Shown here one piece after another: positions 1-8,507 of a stretch of 64,000 nt of DNA. Where the stretch lies: the NCBI RefSeq assembly GCF_900112185.1, contig NZ_FOKP01000024.1, forward strand, positions 39,901 to 103,900. The letters are read 5' to 3'. The notes under the pieces were generated by a model, which worked only from the letters and a program-made list of their open reading frames with translations, was not told where the DNA came from and searched no databases. A program made the translations under genes and the position numbers. Origin of the DNA: Allobosea sp. CRIB-10 (GTDB lineage: Bacteria; Pseudomonadota; Alphaproteobacteria; Rhizobiales; Beijerinckiaceae). Within the stretch, counting starts at the first letter, position 1. Each line of letters begins with the position of its first letter.

Positions 1-1021
1 TCAGTCGCCTGGTGGCGGCGGCGCCGAACGCGCGAGCCGCTGCCCGGCTGTCGCCATCGCCAAGTGCCTCACGGCCGAGCAGGATGAGTTGATCATCTGT
101 CTTTTTGCGATCGGCTTCGAGCATCGCGGCATCTCGCCGTTCCTGCTTGCCGACATGTCCGGGCAGGTCACCGAAGAGATCGTCGCAGTCGTCCTTTTTA
201 AGGCGCAGGGCATCTCCACCTGCCTTAGACGCTTCATTGAGGGCACGTCGCAGCGGGATGGGAACTTCGCTAGCGAGATGCACGGCGAGGATGACTTTCT
301 CACCCCTTCGAATCTCGAATCCGCGATCGCGAGCCTTGTCGACGAATGCAGCGGCCTCGCCGCCGGCCGCTCGCCAGCAGTCGAGGAGCTGGGGGGCCGT
401 CGACTTCGGATCGAAACCAGCACGCTGCAGGCTTCGCCGGGCCCCCGTGGTCATGCGCTCGCCGCCATGGGCGGCCGGGTACTGCGACAGCTGATCGGCG
501 ATGGCCGTCCGTCCCTCCTTGCGGAGGATCGCGACGACCTCACGGTGACGGACACCAGGGGTGATCGGCTCGCCGAGGGCAACCTCCGCCAGGCGCGAGA
601 TGAGTTCGTCGGCGAGCGGCGCCTCGTGACTGCGCACGGCCCTGCCGGTGTCCACGTCGACCAGCGGCCAGACAACATGAAAATGGTCGGGTCGGTCGGT
701 GCCGTCAGCATGTGGCTTCGAATGCTGGGCGACGATGCGCGGCGCGTCAGGGCGGATACCGAGGCGCTCACATGCCAGGTCGAGGATCAGCCGCTCACTC
801 CCGGCATGCTCATTGGCAGGCGACCACTTGCCGTGGATTACACGCCGCACTGCCCGCGGATTGGTTGCCGCAAACCCGCCCAAGAACGGCACGGCGAACG
901 CAAGATCGAGGGGCACCCCTTGCGACAGGTCCTCTCGGATCAGCACGCGCGTGTTGGTGTCTGTGCGGGCAAGGTGCTTCGCAAGACTATCACCACGCGT
1001 GAAGTCGGTTTTGAAGATCAT
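1..1021 (-). CDS. Relaxase-like mobilization protein (3' end beyond the window)
   Basis: I translated the minus strand from an ATG at 1021, which overlaps the stop of the upstream MobC-like gene (ATGA). The frame stays open to position 1, so about 340 residues are visible and the C-terminus is missing. Around residues 120-140 there is a three-histidine motif ending in HFHVVW, the metal-binding signature of HUH relaxases, which nick plasmid DNA at oriT. The first 140 residues contain no tyrosine, so the usual N-terminal catalytic Tyr of MOBP/MOBQ enzymes is not evident; His16 in KHLART might stand in, as in MOBV enzymes. The family call rests on the HxH motif and the MobC neighbour. Confidence 0.62.
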   Translation of the reverse strand, partial: MIFKTDFTRGDSLAKHLARTDTNTRVLIREDLSQGVPLDLAFAVPFLGGFAATNPRAVRRVIHGKWSPANEHAGSERLILDLACERLGIRPDAPRIVAQHSKPHADGTDRPDHFHVVWPLVDVDTGRAVRSHEAPLADELISRLAEVALGEPITPGVRHREVVAILRKEGRTAIADQLSQYPAAHGGERMTTGARRSLQRAGFDPKSTAPQLLDCWRAAGGEAAAFVDKARDRGFEIRRGEKVILAVHLASEVPIPLRRALNEASKAGGDALRLKKDDCDDLFGDLPGHVGKQERRDAAMLEADRKKTDDQLILLGREALGDGDSRAAARAFGAAATRRL

Positions 1022-1377
1022 CCCGGCACCCTCAGGGCGATCCTGATCGCCTCGAGCACCTGCCGATATTCCGTTTCGATCGCGGTAAGCGAGGCCTGTG
1101 CGGCGGGCGTTGCCCCGCCAATGTTCATGGCTCGCGCTACCTGGTTTATCAGCGAGCCCTGCCGACCGAGCTCGGCCATCAGCTGCCGCATCTGCACCGC
1201 TTCGAATCCCGGCGCCGCGGGCTCCAATCGCCTTACGGGCTCGCCAAGAAGCGCCTGGATCGCATGCCGCAGGAGTTCGCCCCGCGTGACGCCGAGCACA
1301 GACGCGCGCTGCGTCAGCGCCTCGGACGTCAGGGGGGAAACCTTCGTCGCGACGGTTTCCGAAAGTTCTTTGGTCAT
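1018..1377 (-). CDS. MobC-like relaxosome accessory protein
   Basis: A 119-residue protein, counted from the ATG at 1377, which has GGAG eight bases upstream; a longer reading would start at 1410. It contains the pattern of plasmid MobC/ribbon-helix-helix accessory proteins: an N-terminal segment (TKELSETVATKVSPLT), an ArgGly/HTH-like stretch (LGVTRGELLRHAI) and a C-terminal helix with QGSLINQVARAMN, similar to the GNNLNQIARxxN motif of MobC. Such proteins bind oriT and help the relaxase melt DNA. Its stop overlaps the relaxase start, so the two are translationally coupled. Confidence 0.65.
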   Translation of the reverse strand: MTKELSETVATKVSPLTSEALTQRASVLGVTRGELLRHAIQALLGEPVRRLEPAAPGFEAVQMRQLMAELGRQGSLINQVARAMNIGGATPAAQASLTAIETEYRQVLEAIRIALRVPG

Positions 1378-1448
1378 CGTGATGGGCTCCAAAGCCGCCC
1401 GAAGCGGCAATAGCGGGCGCCTTCAGGCAACCGCAAGGATGGGTCGAC

Positions 1449-1502
1449 GGGAAGAACTCTTCCCTCGCCAGGATCAAGTTGGACGCGACAGCGGTAAACT
1501 TG
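1449..1502. other. Possible oriT: two inverted repeats upstream of mobC
   Basis: The 369-base gap between the mobC start (1377) and the next gene (1747) contains a 6-bp perfect stem (GGGAAG/CTTCCC, 1449-1464, loop of 4) followed by a second 6-bp inverted repeat (CAAGTT at 1475-1480, AACTTG at 1497-1502). After it the DNA becomes AT-richer (1525-1650) with repeated TGCTGAA words. Inverted repeats next to relaxase/MobC genes are where oriT normally lies. No nic consensus is recognised, so this is only a position-based candidate. Nothing gene-like is seen in the rest of the gap. Confidence 0.3.
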
Positions 1503-1746
1503 GGGAGACTGGCCCCATCACGCTTACCTATAAAATTCATGCTGAATCTATGCTGAAAATGATCAGCACAACGTCAGATCATCATAGCTGCGACCTTCAA
1601 GGCAAGCTTGAGCCTGACAATCACAATCACTTTCAGCATCACGTTCAGTTTCTGGATCACGACGCCATTCACGCACTCGCTGAGATTCAGCAGCAGCTCT
1701 GCGCGCCTCGCCGAAAGCCCAACCTCGCGATCATCGGAGCAATGTC

Positions 1747-2562
1747 ATGAGCCGCAAGGTCAAGACGTACGCGGAACGCAGCGCCGAAAGGCCCACCGAA
1801 CGGCAGGAGCCGTGGGAGCGCTCGATGAGAAGCCTCATCAAAGAGAACTTTGAGGCGATCAAGCGCGACATCCCGAAGATCGGCACCGTCGGCGTCATTA
1901 AGGACCTTGAAGCGGAGCGTCAGGATTATTTCGACGCCTTCCTCGACGAGCGCGAACGTCAGGCGAAAGCCCGGCTGGAGAGGAAGCCCCTCGATGCTGA
2001 AGCAAACCGCCAGCTCGAGTGGGTTGAGAACGCGCGCCGCGAGCCACCCTTCCAGCCCTTCAAGATGGGCTCGTTCAGCCAGGCGTTGAGTCTCGAAAGC
2101 AAGGAGCGACGCGCCGCGGGCACCATTAACTCGCAGCGCCCTGAAGCTGGCAAGCGGGAGAAGCAGTTTTCGCCCACTGAGGCGCTCAAGAGCGCCGCAG
2201 CCAACGAAGCTCGTTCTCCCCCCACGTCCACTTCTGAGGCCAGGGAGCGGGTCTCGAATACGCCCAGCTTGAACGCTGAAGTTGGCCAGCCGCCGGCTGC
2301 ACTCGCCGAGCCAAGGCAAGGCAAGTCTCGCGTCGACGTTGCCGTGAGTGCTGCTGAGAAGGCTTACGCCGACACCACATCCCAAGCGCCTAACGAACAG
2401 TTCCCGTCGCAGAGTGCGGTGGAGCCTGAACACAAGCCCGCACCGGAGCAGACGATGTCGGTTGTCGGCAGGGTTCAGCCTGTGAATCGCCGTGGCAAAG
2501 CGCCCACCCCGACTTCCGAAGATTCGGATGAAGACGAAGCGATGACTTGGCGCGTCCGCTGA
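1747..2562 (+). CDS. Hypothetical plasmid protein, disordered C-terminus
   Basis: A 271-residue protein I cannot assign to a family. Residues 1-110 are charged and probably helical (many Glu, Arg and Lys, including DERERQAKARLERK). From about residue 120 the sequence is rich in Pro, Ser, Ala, Glu and Gln and looks disordered, ending in an acidic patch (TSEDSDEDEAMTW). It is divergent from the mobC-relaxase pair across the presumed oriT and lies 34 bases before the ParA-like gene, so it probably belongs to the same plasmid transfer or maintenance module. No signal peptide or membrane segment is visible. Confidence 0.6.
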   Translation: MSRKVKTYAERSAERPTERQEPWERSMRSLIKENFEAIKRDIPKIGTVGVIKDLEAERQDYFDAFLDERERQAKARLERKPLDAEANRQLEWVENARREPPFQPFKMGSFSQALSLESKERRAAGTINSQRPEAGKREKQFSPTEALKSAAANEARSPPTSTSEARERVSNTPSLNAEVGQPPAALAEPRQGKSRVDVAVSAAEKAYADTTSQAPNEQFPSQSAVEPEHKPAPEQTMSVVGRVQPVNRRGKAPTPTSEDSDEDEAMTWRVR

Positions 2563-2596
2563 AACTCCCATCAACCAAGAGCACTAGGAGTATATC

Positions 2597-3454
2597 ATGT
2601 CCACTAAGACCACCCTTCACAATGCTTCTTCCCGCGCGTTTGCTGCCACGTCTTCTGAAGTCAACAGACTGGAGGCAGGATTTAACATCGACCTCAAGCT
2701 CTTCGTTATCGTGATGGACAACAAGGGCGGGGTTGGAAAAAGCAAGATGGCAGAGATCTGCTACTATGCACTCGCCAACCCGGCAGGTGGAACGAGGAAG
2801 GTCTACGTCGGCGAGACCGACAACGCGAACAAGACGATGAACATGACGGTAGGAGCGGAATTCATCGATCTTGATGCTGTCGAGTGGCAGGGACATCTCG
2901 AGGATATCGGCCACCGCATGGCAGAAGGCGAATTCGATCATGCCGTGCTGGATCTCGGCGCGCGGTCTGAGGGGGTCGTGAAAAAGTTCCTTCCGGAGTT
3001 CGCCGACCTTCTCAAGCCACTCGGGGTCCGGCTCGTTATCGTCAGGCCGATTACCCTGAGTACCTTCGTCCAGAATAATGCGAGCCGGTTTTGCTCCAAG
3101 ACGAAGACCGACGAGATGGGTGTCGTCATGGTCCGCAATCTCTCCCAGGGCCGCGAAGAGAAGTACTTCGCCGACTGGATGAAGTCCGATACGCGGACTG
3201 CGATGATCGCGCGAGGCGCGATCGAGATCGATATGGAGGACGCCGGCCCACGCTGGTCCGACGAAGCGATCGGGTTCAGGCTTTCGTTCTCCGATATCGC
3301 GTTCTCTCGGTTCGACAAGATCAAGGACGACGAGCTCCGTGGCTTGGCAATCCAGATCTTCACGGGGCCCGTCCAGCGGTTTCTGACCCGATGGCTCAAA
3401 AGGCAGGCCGAAGTGTTCGCTACCGCGCTCTTCAAGGCAGCGGAGCGTCCGTGA
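2597..3454 (+). CDS. ParA/MinD-like ATPase of the mobilization module
   Basis: A 285-residue protein with the deviant Walker A motif KGGVGKSKMAE at about residues 43-53, the hallmark of the ParA/MinD/Soj superfamily, and a Walker B-like segment (HAVLDLGAR) near residue 120. It starts behind a GGAG ribosome site (CTAGGAGTATATC). ParA-like ATPases position plasmids or recruit transfer complexes; the usual second chromosome-partition partner (ParB) is absent. It is followed after one base by a membrane-protein gene and preceded by an unassigned plasmid gene, an order seen in alphaproteobacterial mobilizable plasmids. Role in mobilization rather than partition is inferred from context. Confidence 0.75.
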   Translation: MSTKTTLHNASSRAFAATSSEVNRLEAGFNIDLKLFVIVMDNKGGVGKSKMAEICYYALANPAGGTRKVYVGETDNANKTMNMTVGAEFIDLDAVEWQGHLEDIGHRMAEGEFDHAVLDLGARSEGVVKKFLPEFADLLKPLGVRLVIVRPITLSTFVQNNASRFCSKTKTDEMGVVMVRNLSQGREEKYFADWMKSDTRTAMIARGAIEIDMEDAGPRWSDEAIGFRLSFSDIAFSRFDKIKDDELRGLAIQIFTGPVQRFLTRWLKRQAEVFATALFKAAERP

Positions 3455-3455
3455 C

Positions 3456-4316
3456 ATGGGGTCGCTCGATGAGAGGCTCCGGGAACTGGACCGACAGATT
3501 CCGTGGTACCGTCGGATCAACAAGCCGAGCGACGCGGATCGGAGCGCCGCCTCGCTGATGCTCGTCAACGCTTGGGCGGCTGGCCTGCCCAAGATACTCA
3601 TAGGCATGGTCGCGACCATCGTCCTGAGCGTCGCTTTGCTGTGGCTCGGGGGGTGGAGGGTCGTCAGATTGTCCGACGCGCGGCTGGTCAGCGCGGTCCG
3701 GACACATGTTCCCAACGCGGATTCAATCACGGAGAATGCCGCTGTAGAGCGCGCGACAGCTTTGGAAAAAGAGCTCTCGCTCCTGTCCGAACTGATCGCC
3801 GATCCCGTTCCGGTGGAGACGTTTTCCTGGATCGGTCGGCTGAGCTTTGCGACGCCCCCACTCGTTCGGGGCGATCGCATTGCCGCCCTCAAGGACTTAG
3901 TCCGCCTGCTTGGCGATGCGTCACCGAACGATCGTATTGCTCGCCTGGATTGGCTCGTAACGCTTGCCCTGTCTGCGCAGGATCCCAGGACGGGATTGGG
4001 TCACGCCCTGAATGCCCTTTCGCAGCTACCACAGGCCGTGCGCATTGAAATCATGGCCGACCGCGCCGCAAAATTCTCGGCAGTCGTCAGGGCGCTGGGC
4101 GAACGTCCTGCATCCGAAGCTAACCTGCGGAGCCTCGATGAAGAGCTCGCGAACAAGCAAGCAGGGCTCGACGCAGAGATCGCAAAACGCCGTTCCAGCA
4201 TCGAGGCGGTGCGCTTACGGAATAGCCAAGTTTCGGGCATCGGCACGACCTGCGCTGCGCCCTGGCGTCAGTTTGATCTTTGCGCCAGAAAAGTGCTCGG
4301 TGAAGGCGGTCGATGA
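3456..4316 (+). CDS. Membrane-anchored protein with coiled coil, mobilization-linked
   Basis: A 286-residue protein whose ATG follows the stop of the ParA-like gene by one base (TGACATG), so the two are coupled. It has one clear transmembrane helix at about residues 45-67 (LPKILIGMVATIVLSVALLW) and a mostly helical remainder. Residues 220-255 (LRSLDEELANKQAGLDAEIA) form a likely coiled coil, followed by two cysteines (GTTCAAPWRQFDLCARK) near the C-terminus. I do not recognise the family. A membrane partner for the ParA-like ATPase is the most economical reading. It converges on the helicase gene, 41 bases away. Confidence 0.6.
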   Translation: MGSLDERLRELDRQIPWYRRINKPSDADRSAASLMLVNAWAAGLPKILIGMVATIVLSVALLWLGGWRVVRLSDARLVSAVRTHVPNADSITENAAVERATALEKELSLLSELIADPVPVETFSWIGRLSFATPPLVRGDRIAALKDLVRLLGDASPNDRIARLDWLVTLALSAQDPRTGLGHALNALSQLPQAVRIEIMADRAAKFSAVVRALGERPASEANLRSLDEELANKQAGLDAEIAKRRSSIEAVRLRNSQVSGIGTTCAAPWRQFDLCARKVLGEGGR

Positions 4317-4357
4317 CGCGACCAGCTGCCTCAGCGCGACGCTGCGCATTGGAAGAC

Positions 4358-6439
4358 TTAGCGCCACATACTTCGCATCTGTGCGCGGACGTCGATCCTC
4401 GGGCCGTTGCTCGGCATGCGGGCTGGCTCGCCTGCAGCCAGAGGCCAAGCGCAGCGCTCGAAACGTAGCAGCAGATCGTTCGGGATGAAGCGCGTCCTGT
4501 TGGCATAGACATGCCGGTCGCCGTTGGAAGACTGGCCATGGGTGAAGAAGCGCTGCGGCACGACGAGATGAAGGTCGTCCTTCGCGCGGGTCATCGCGAC
4601 ATAGAGCAGGCGGCGCTCCTCCTCGATCTCCTCGCTGGTGCCGACGCCGAGATCGGACGGGATGCAGCCGTCGACGACGTTCATCACGAAGACGGATGTC
4701 CACTCCTGGCCCTTGGCGGAATGGATCGTCGAGAGGATCAGATAATCCTCGTCGAGTAGCGGCACGCCTGCCTGATCGCTCGTCGCATGGGGTGGGTCCA
4801 GCGTCAGTTCGGTCAAGAACCGCTCGCGCGACGGATAGCCGCCGGCGATCTGCTCGAGCTGGACGAGGTCGGCCTGCCGGGTCGATGCGTCCTCGTGGAT
4901 GCGCTCGAGATGGGGCTCGTACCACGCGCGCGCGCGCTCGATTTCGGCAGGCCAGCCCGCTCGACCCGAGCGCAGTTCCTCGATAGCGCGAAGGAACTCT
5001 GCCCAGTCGTCGCCGGCCCTGCGCGGCGACGGTGCCGAGGCCAGCGCCTCCATCGGATCGGCAGCCGCTGCGATATGGTCCAACACGCGCTGAGCGAAGG
5101 TTGGCCCCACGCCGGGCAGCAACTGCATCACCCTGAAGCCGGCCACCTTGTCGCGCGGGTTCTCGACGAAGCGCAGCAGCGCCAGCAGGTCCTTGACATG
5201 GGCGGCGTCCAAAAACTTCAGACCGCCGAATTTGACGAAGGGGATGTTGCGCCGGGTGAGTTCGATCTCCAGCGGACCGCTGTGGTGCGAGGCCCGAAAC
5301 AGCACCGCCTGCTGCTTCAGGGGCGAGCCGGCCTCGCGGTTCTCCAGCACGCGGCTCGCGATGAAGCGGGCTTGGTCGGCTTCGTCGCGCACATTGACGA
5401 GTTGCGGCGGCGCGCCTGTGGCGCGATCGGTCCAGAGGTTCTTGGTGAAGCGCTCGCTTGCGAGGTCGATCACGCCATTGGCGGCACTGAGGATGGCCTG
5501 CGTCGAGCGGTAGTTCTGATCCAGCGTGATGATCTCGGCCGGCGGCGAGAAGGCAGTTGGGAAGTCGAGGATGTTGCGGATCGTCGCGGCCCTGAAGGAA
5601 TAGATCGACTGCGCGTCGTCGCCGACGACGGTGAGGCCGCGCCCGTCTGGCTTCAGCGCCAGAAGGATCGAGGATTGCAGCCGGTTCGTGTCCTGGTACT
5701 CGTCGACCATGACGTGGTCGAAGCGTGCGCCGATCTCGGCGGCGAGATCAGGATCGGCCATGGTCTGCGCCCAGTAGAGCAGCAGGTCGTCATAATCGAG
5801 CACGTTCTGGCGCTGCTTGGCTTCGACATAGGCGGCGAACAATTCGCGCAGTTCCGCGGCCCAGGCGACGCACCAGGAGAAGGAGCGGGTCAGCACCGCC
5901 TCGATCGGCGCTTCCGCATTGACGCAGCGCGAGTAGATCGCGAGGCAGGTACCTTTGGCCGGAAACCGGGTTTCAGTCTTAGAGAACCCCAGCTCGTGCC
6001 GCACCAGGTTCATCAGATCGGCCGCATCCTCGCGGTCATGGATCGTGAAGGCGGGATCGAGCCCGATCTGGTCGGCATAGTCGCGCAGCAGCCGCGCGCC
6101 GAGCCCGTGGAAGGTGCCGGCCCATTTCAAGGCGTCGGTCATGACGCTCGCACCATCTCCCATGACTTTGCGGGCGATCCGTTCGACGCGGCGGGTCATC
6201 TCGGCGGCGGCGCGACGCGAGAAGGTCATGAGCAGGATGCGGCGCGGATCGGCGCCCGTGACTATCAGATGAGCGACGCGATGGGCGAGCGTGTTCGTCT
6301 TGCCCGAGCCCGCGCCTGCGATGACCAGCAGAGGCGCGGCGCGGTCGCTGCCGACGCCATGCGTGACGGCGCGGCGTTGTGCCAGGTTGAGGGTGTCGAG
6401 ATAGGGCGTGGCAAGAGGCGGCGAATCGATGGCGAGCAT
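4358..6439 (-). CDS. UvrD/Rep/PcrA-type superfamily 1 DNA helicase
   Basis: A 693-residue ATP-dependent 3'-5' helicase, counted from the ATG at 6439; a GTG at 6517 would add 26 residues before the conserved part. All main SF1 motifs are readable: Walker A AGAGSGKTNTLAHR, motif II DEYQDTN, motif III VGDDAQSIYSFRAA, motif IV LDQNYRST, motif V TIHSAKGQEWTSV and motif VI LLYVAMTRAKDDLHL. It is similar in length to PcrA/UvrD but with a divergent C-terminus. In this setting it may unwind plasmid DNA for replication, repair or transfer. It is convergent with the mobilization operon and not obviously in an operon. Confidence 0.9.
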   Translation of the reverse strand: MLAIDSPPLATPYLDTLNLAQRRAVTHGVGSDRAAPLLVIAGAGSGKTNTLAHRVAHLIVTGADPRRILLMTFSRRAAAEMTRRVERIARKVMGDGASVMTDALKWAGTFHGLGARLLRDYADQIGLDPAFTIHDREDAADLMNLVRHELGFSKTETRFPAKGTCLAIYSRCVNAEAPIEAVLTRSFSWCVAWAAELRELFAAYVEAKQRQNVLDYDDLLLYWAQTMADPDLAAEIGARFDHVMVDEYQDTNRLQSSILLALKPDGRGLTVVGDDAQSIYSFRAATIRNILDFPTAFSPPAEIITLDQNYRSTQAILSAANGVIDLASERFTKNLWTDRATGAPPQLVNVRDEADQARFIASRVLENREAGSPLKQQAVLFRASHHSGPLEIELTRRNIPFVKFGGLKFLDAAHVKDLLALLRFVENPRDKVAGFRVMQLLPGVGPTFAQRVLDHIAAAADPMEALASAPSPRRAGDDWAEFLRAIEELRSGRAGWPAEIERARAWYEPHLERIHEDASTRQADLVQLEQIAGGYPSRERFLTELTLDPPHATSDQAGVPLLDEDYLILSTIHSAKGQEWTSVFVMNVVDGCIPSDLGVGTSEEIEEERRLLYVAMTRAKDDLHLVVPQRFFTHGQSSNGDRHVYANRTRFIPNDLLLRFERCAWPLAAGEPARMPSNGPRIDVRAQMRSMWR

Positions 6440-6573
6440 GAGCCGGACTCGACCAGTTTCCGGTTTTGTTCGCAATATCAGATGAGACCACAAGGCGGCT
6501 GGTCCAATCGCGATCACGCAAAGCGGAACGGACCCTGCCCGCCATCGTTTTGCTCCCCGACCGGGAGATTGTC

Positions 6574-6675
6574 ATGCGTAACGATCCCAAAGACAGGCTT
6601 ATCCGCGCGCTGGCGGCGCAGCTCGGCGCCGAGCGCGAGACCAGGGCGGCCATCGCGTCGGGCAGAGCATTTTAA
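6574..6675 (+). CDS. Possible small protein (33 aa)
   Basis: A short frame (MRNDPKDRLIRALAAQLGAE and so on) starts at an ATG seven bases after a good GGGAG ribosome site and ends at TAA 6675. It is charged and helical, with no membrane segment. It sits between the divergent helicase gene and arsR. Nothing identifies it; the ribosome site is the only support beyond the open frame. Confidence 0.3.
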   Translation: MRNDPKDRLIRALAAQLGAERETRAAIASGRAF

Positions 6676-6719
6676 GCGGTGACCAACACAAGTTATTTTC
6701 ACAAAACTAGAAATATGGA

Positions 6720-6748
6720 TTGACGTTGGGATTCCTCGCAACGAATAT
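6720..6748 (+). promoter_or_regulatory. Promoter of the first arsR operon, apparently leaderless
   Basis: A -35 element TTGACG (6720-6725), a 17-base spacer and a -10 like GAATAT (6743-6748) lie directly before the arsR start codon at 6755, leaving six bases. Transcription would begin at or next to the ATG, and no Shine-Dalgarno sequence is visible. The second arsR gene has the same spacing. Confidence 0.4.
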
Positions 6749-6754
6749 GATGCG

Positions 6755-7048
6755 ATGGATACACGCAATGCAGCCGTGAAGCTCGAAGCTCTGGGTAACC
6801 CGACCCGGCTCGCACTCTATCGCGCGTTGGTCAAAGCCGGGCACGGCGGCCTATCGGTCGGCGAGTGCCAGCAACGCCTTCAGATCGCCAGTTCGACTCT
6901 TTCCTTTCACCTCAAGGCGCTCATCCACGCAGGCCTTGTGGCGCAGGAGCGGCAAAGCCGCACACTGATCTGCCGAGCGAACTACGACGTCATGAACGCC
7001 CTGGTCGGCTTCCTCGTCGATGAGTGCTGTGTCGAGGAGCAATGCTAA
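6755..7048 (+). CDS. arsR: ArsR-family arsenite-responsive repressor
   Basis: A 97-residue winged-helix repressor. The core reads ALGNPTRLALYRALV (helix 1-2) and SSTLSFHLKALIHAGLV (recognition helix). As(III)-binding cysteines are at the C-terminus (C91, C92, C97 in DECCVEEQC), the arrangement of the Acidithiobacillus ferrooxidans type, not the classic helix-3 CVC of plasmid R773 ArsR. It would repress its own operon until arsenite releases it. It heads an operon with a flavoprotein (7119) and an MFS permease (8507). A second ArsR (12420) and an ArsR-ArsC fusion (12879) in the same island have the same C-terminal CC layout. Confidence 0.92.
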   Translation: MDTRNAAVKLEALGNPTRLALYRALVKAGHGGLSVGECQQRLQIASSTLSFHLKALIHAGLVAQERQSRTLICRANYDVMNALVGFLVDECCVEEQC

Positions 7049-7118
7049 GTCCAGGCGACGGACGCCGCATGATTTTGTCCGTTATTTCGATAATTCCGGA
7101 TTTACAGGAGAGTGTTTG

Positions 7119-8507
7119 ATGAAGACGATCGCAATCATAGGGGCAGGCCCCGTGGGCCTAGCCGCGGCGGCACATGCCATCGAACGCGGGCTGAAGCCGG
7201 TCATTCTCGAGCGGGGCCCAGACGTGGGCCACGCCGTCAGGCAATGGGCTCATGTGCCGATGTTCTCACCCTGGGCATTCAACATCGACACCGCCGCCGA
7301 ACGACTGCTTGCGGCGGCGGGCTGGAACCGGCCTTCGCCCGACGCCTATCCGACTGGCGGCGATCTCCTCTGGCAATATTTGACACCGCTCGCCGAGCGG
7401 ACCGCACTGGGCGAGGCGATCCATCTCGACGCAGAGGTCGTCGCGGTGTCGCGGCTGGGCTTCGACAAGGTTAAGACTGCCGGCCGCGAGCGGGCGCCGT
7501 TCGCCGTGAGGTATCGCAACGGCGCTGGCGAGACGACCGTGCTGGCGGACGCCGTCATCGACACCTCCGGCACGTGGTTCTCGCCGAACCCCGCGGGTGC
7601 GGGCGGTTTGCCGGCCATCGGCGAAGAGGAGGCAGCCGGGCGGATCAGCCACGGCATGCCCGATGTTCTGGGCGAGGCCGGAGCTCGCTACGCCGGACGC
7701 CGCATCGCCGTCCTGGGCGGCGGGCACTCCGCGATCGGCACGCTGATCGCGCTCGCCGAACTGCAGGACCGCGCGGCCGATACCAGGATCGCCTGGCTCT
7801 ACCGCGGTCCGCACTTGACCAAGGCATTCGGTGGCGGCGCGGCTGACCAGCTCGCGGCGCGCGGGGAGCTGGGGACACGGGTCGCGCATCTGGTCGAGAG
7901 CGGGCGCATCGCCGTCGAGACGGGTTATCTGCTCGACCGGATCGAGACGCATGCGGAGGGGCTGCGACTGATCGCCGACGACGGCCGCACCGTCGCGGCG
8001 GAAGAACTCGTCGTCGCCACGGGCTTCCGGCCCGAACTCGGCTTCCTGCGCGAATTGCGCGTTGAACTCGATCCGGCGCTGGAATGTACCCCTGCGCTCG
8101 CGCCACTGATCGACCCGAACGAGCACTCCTGTGGAACGGTTCGCCCACATGGCGCGGCCGAGCTCGCCCATCCCGAGCCAGGCTTCTACATCGCTGGCAT
8201 GAAATCCTACGGCCGCGCGCCGACCTTCCTGCTCGCGACCGGGCACGAGCAGGTCCGCTCGATCGTCGCCGAGATCGCTGGCGATCATGAGGCGGCAAGG
8301 CGCGTCGAGCTCGTGCTGCTCGAGACAGGGGTATGCAGCGCGACGCCGGGCGACGCGAAGACGGCGGCGGCCTCGCAGTGCTGCGGCGGGCCGGCTCCTA
8401 TCGCGGCCGACGCCTGCTGCGCCGACGACGCCAGCGCGAAGGCGGCGGGCAAGACCGGCTGCGGTTGTGGGACGAGCGCTCGCACTGACGAACGCGCGAT
8501 GGCCTGA
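7119..8507 (+). CDS. FAD-dependent oxidoreductase (ArsO-like) with Cys-rich tail
   Basis: A 462-residue flavoprotein; the ATG at 7119 is preceded by AGGAGAG. An N-terminal FAD-binding fold (IAIIGAGPVGLAAAAHAIE), a second dinucleotide fold near residue 200 (RIAVLGGGHSAIGTLIALAE) and an ATGFRPE motif identify a flavin monooxygenase/pyridine nucleotide oxidoreductase. The last 45 residues are unusual: ASQCCGGP, DACCADD and GCGCG give seven cysteines in a low-complexity tail that could bind As(III). Flavin monooxygenases named ArsO occur in ars operons, but their reaction is poorly known. The gene lies between arsR and an MFS permease whose ATG overlaps this stop (TGATG), so it is part of the arsenic operon. 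Confidence 0.8.
   Translation: MKTIAIIGAGPVGLAAAAHAIERGLKPVILERGPDVGHAVRQWAHVPMFSPWAFNIDTAAERLLAAAGWNRPSPDAYPTGGDLLWQYLTPLAERTALGEAIHLDAEVVAVSRLGFDKVKTAGRERAPFAVRYRNGAGETTVLADAVIDTSGTWFSPNPAGAGGLPAIGEEEAAGRISHGMPDVLGEAGARYAGRRIAVLGGGHSAIGTLIALAELQDRAADTRIAWLYRGPHLTKAFGGGAADQLAARGELGTRVAHLVESGRIAVETGYLLDRIETHAEGLRLIADDGRTVAAEELVVATGFRPELGFLRELRVELDPALECTPALAPLIDPNEHSCGTVRPHGAAELAHPEPGFYIAGMKSYGRAPTFLLATGHEQVRSIVAEIAGDHEAARRVELVLLETGVCSATPGDAKTAAASQCCGGPAPIAADACCADDASAKAAGKTGCGCGTSARTDERAMA

Noticed and set aside
89..1750. Long plus-strand open frame (553 codons)
   Set aside because: It lies opposite the relaxase and mobC genes, whose frame has the HFHVVW motif, coupled ATGA overlap and ribosome site. 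The plus-strand product has no family features.
4787..6682. 631-codon plus-strand frame
   Set aside because: Antisense of the UvrD-type helicase, which shows all SF1 motifs on the minus strand. High GC content produces such shadows.
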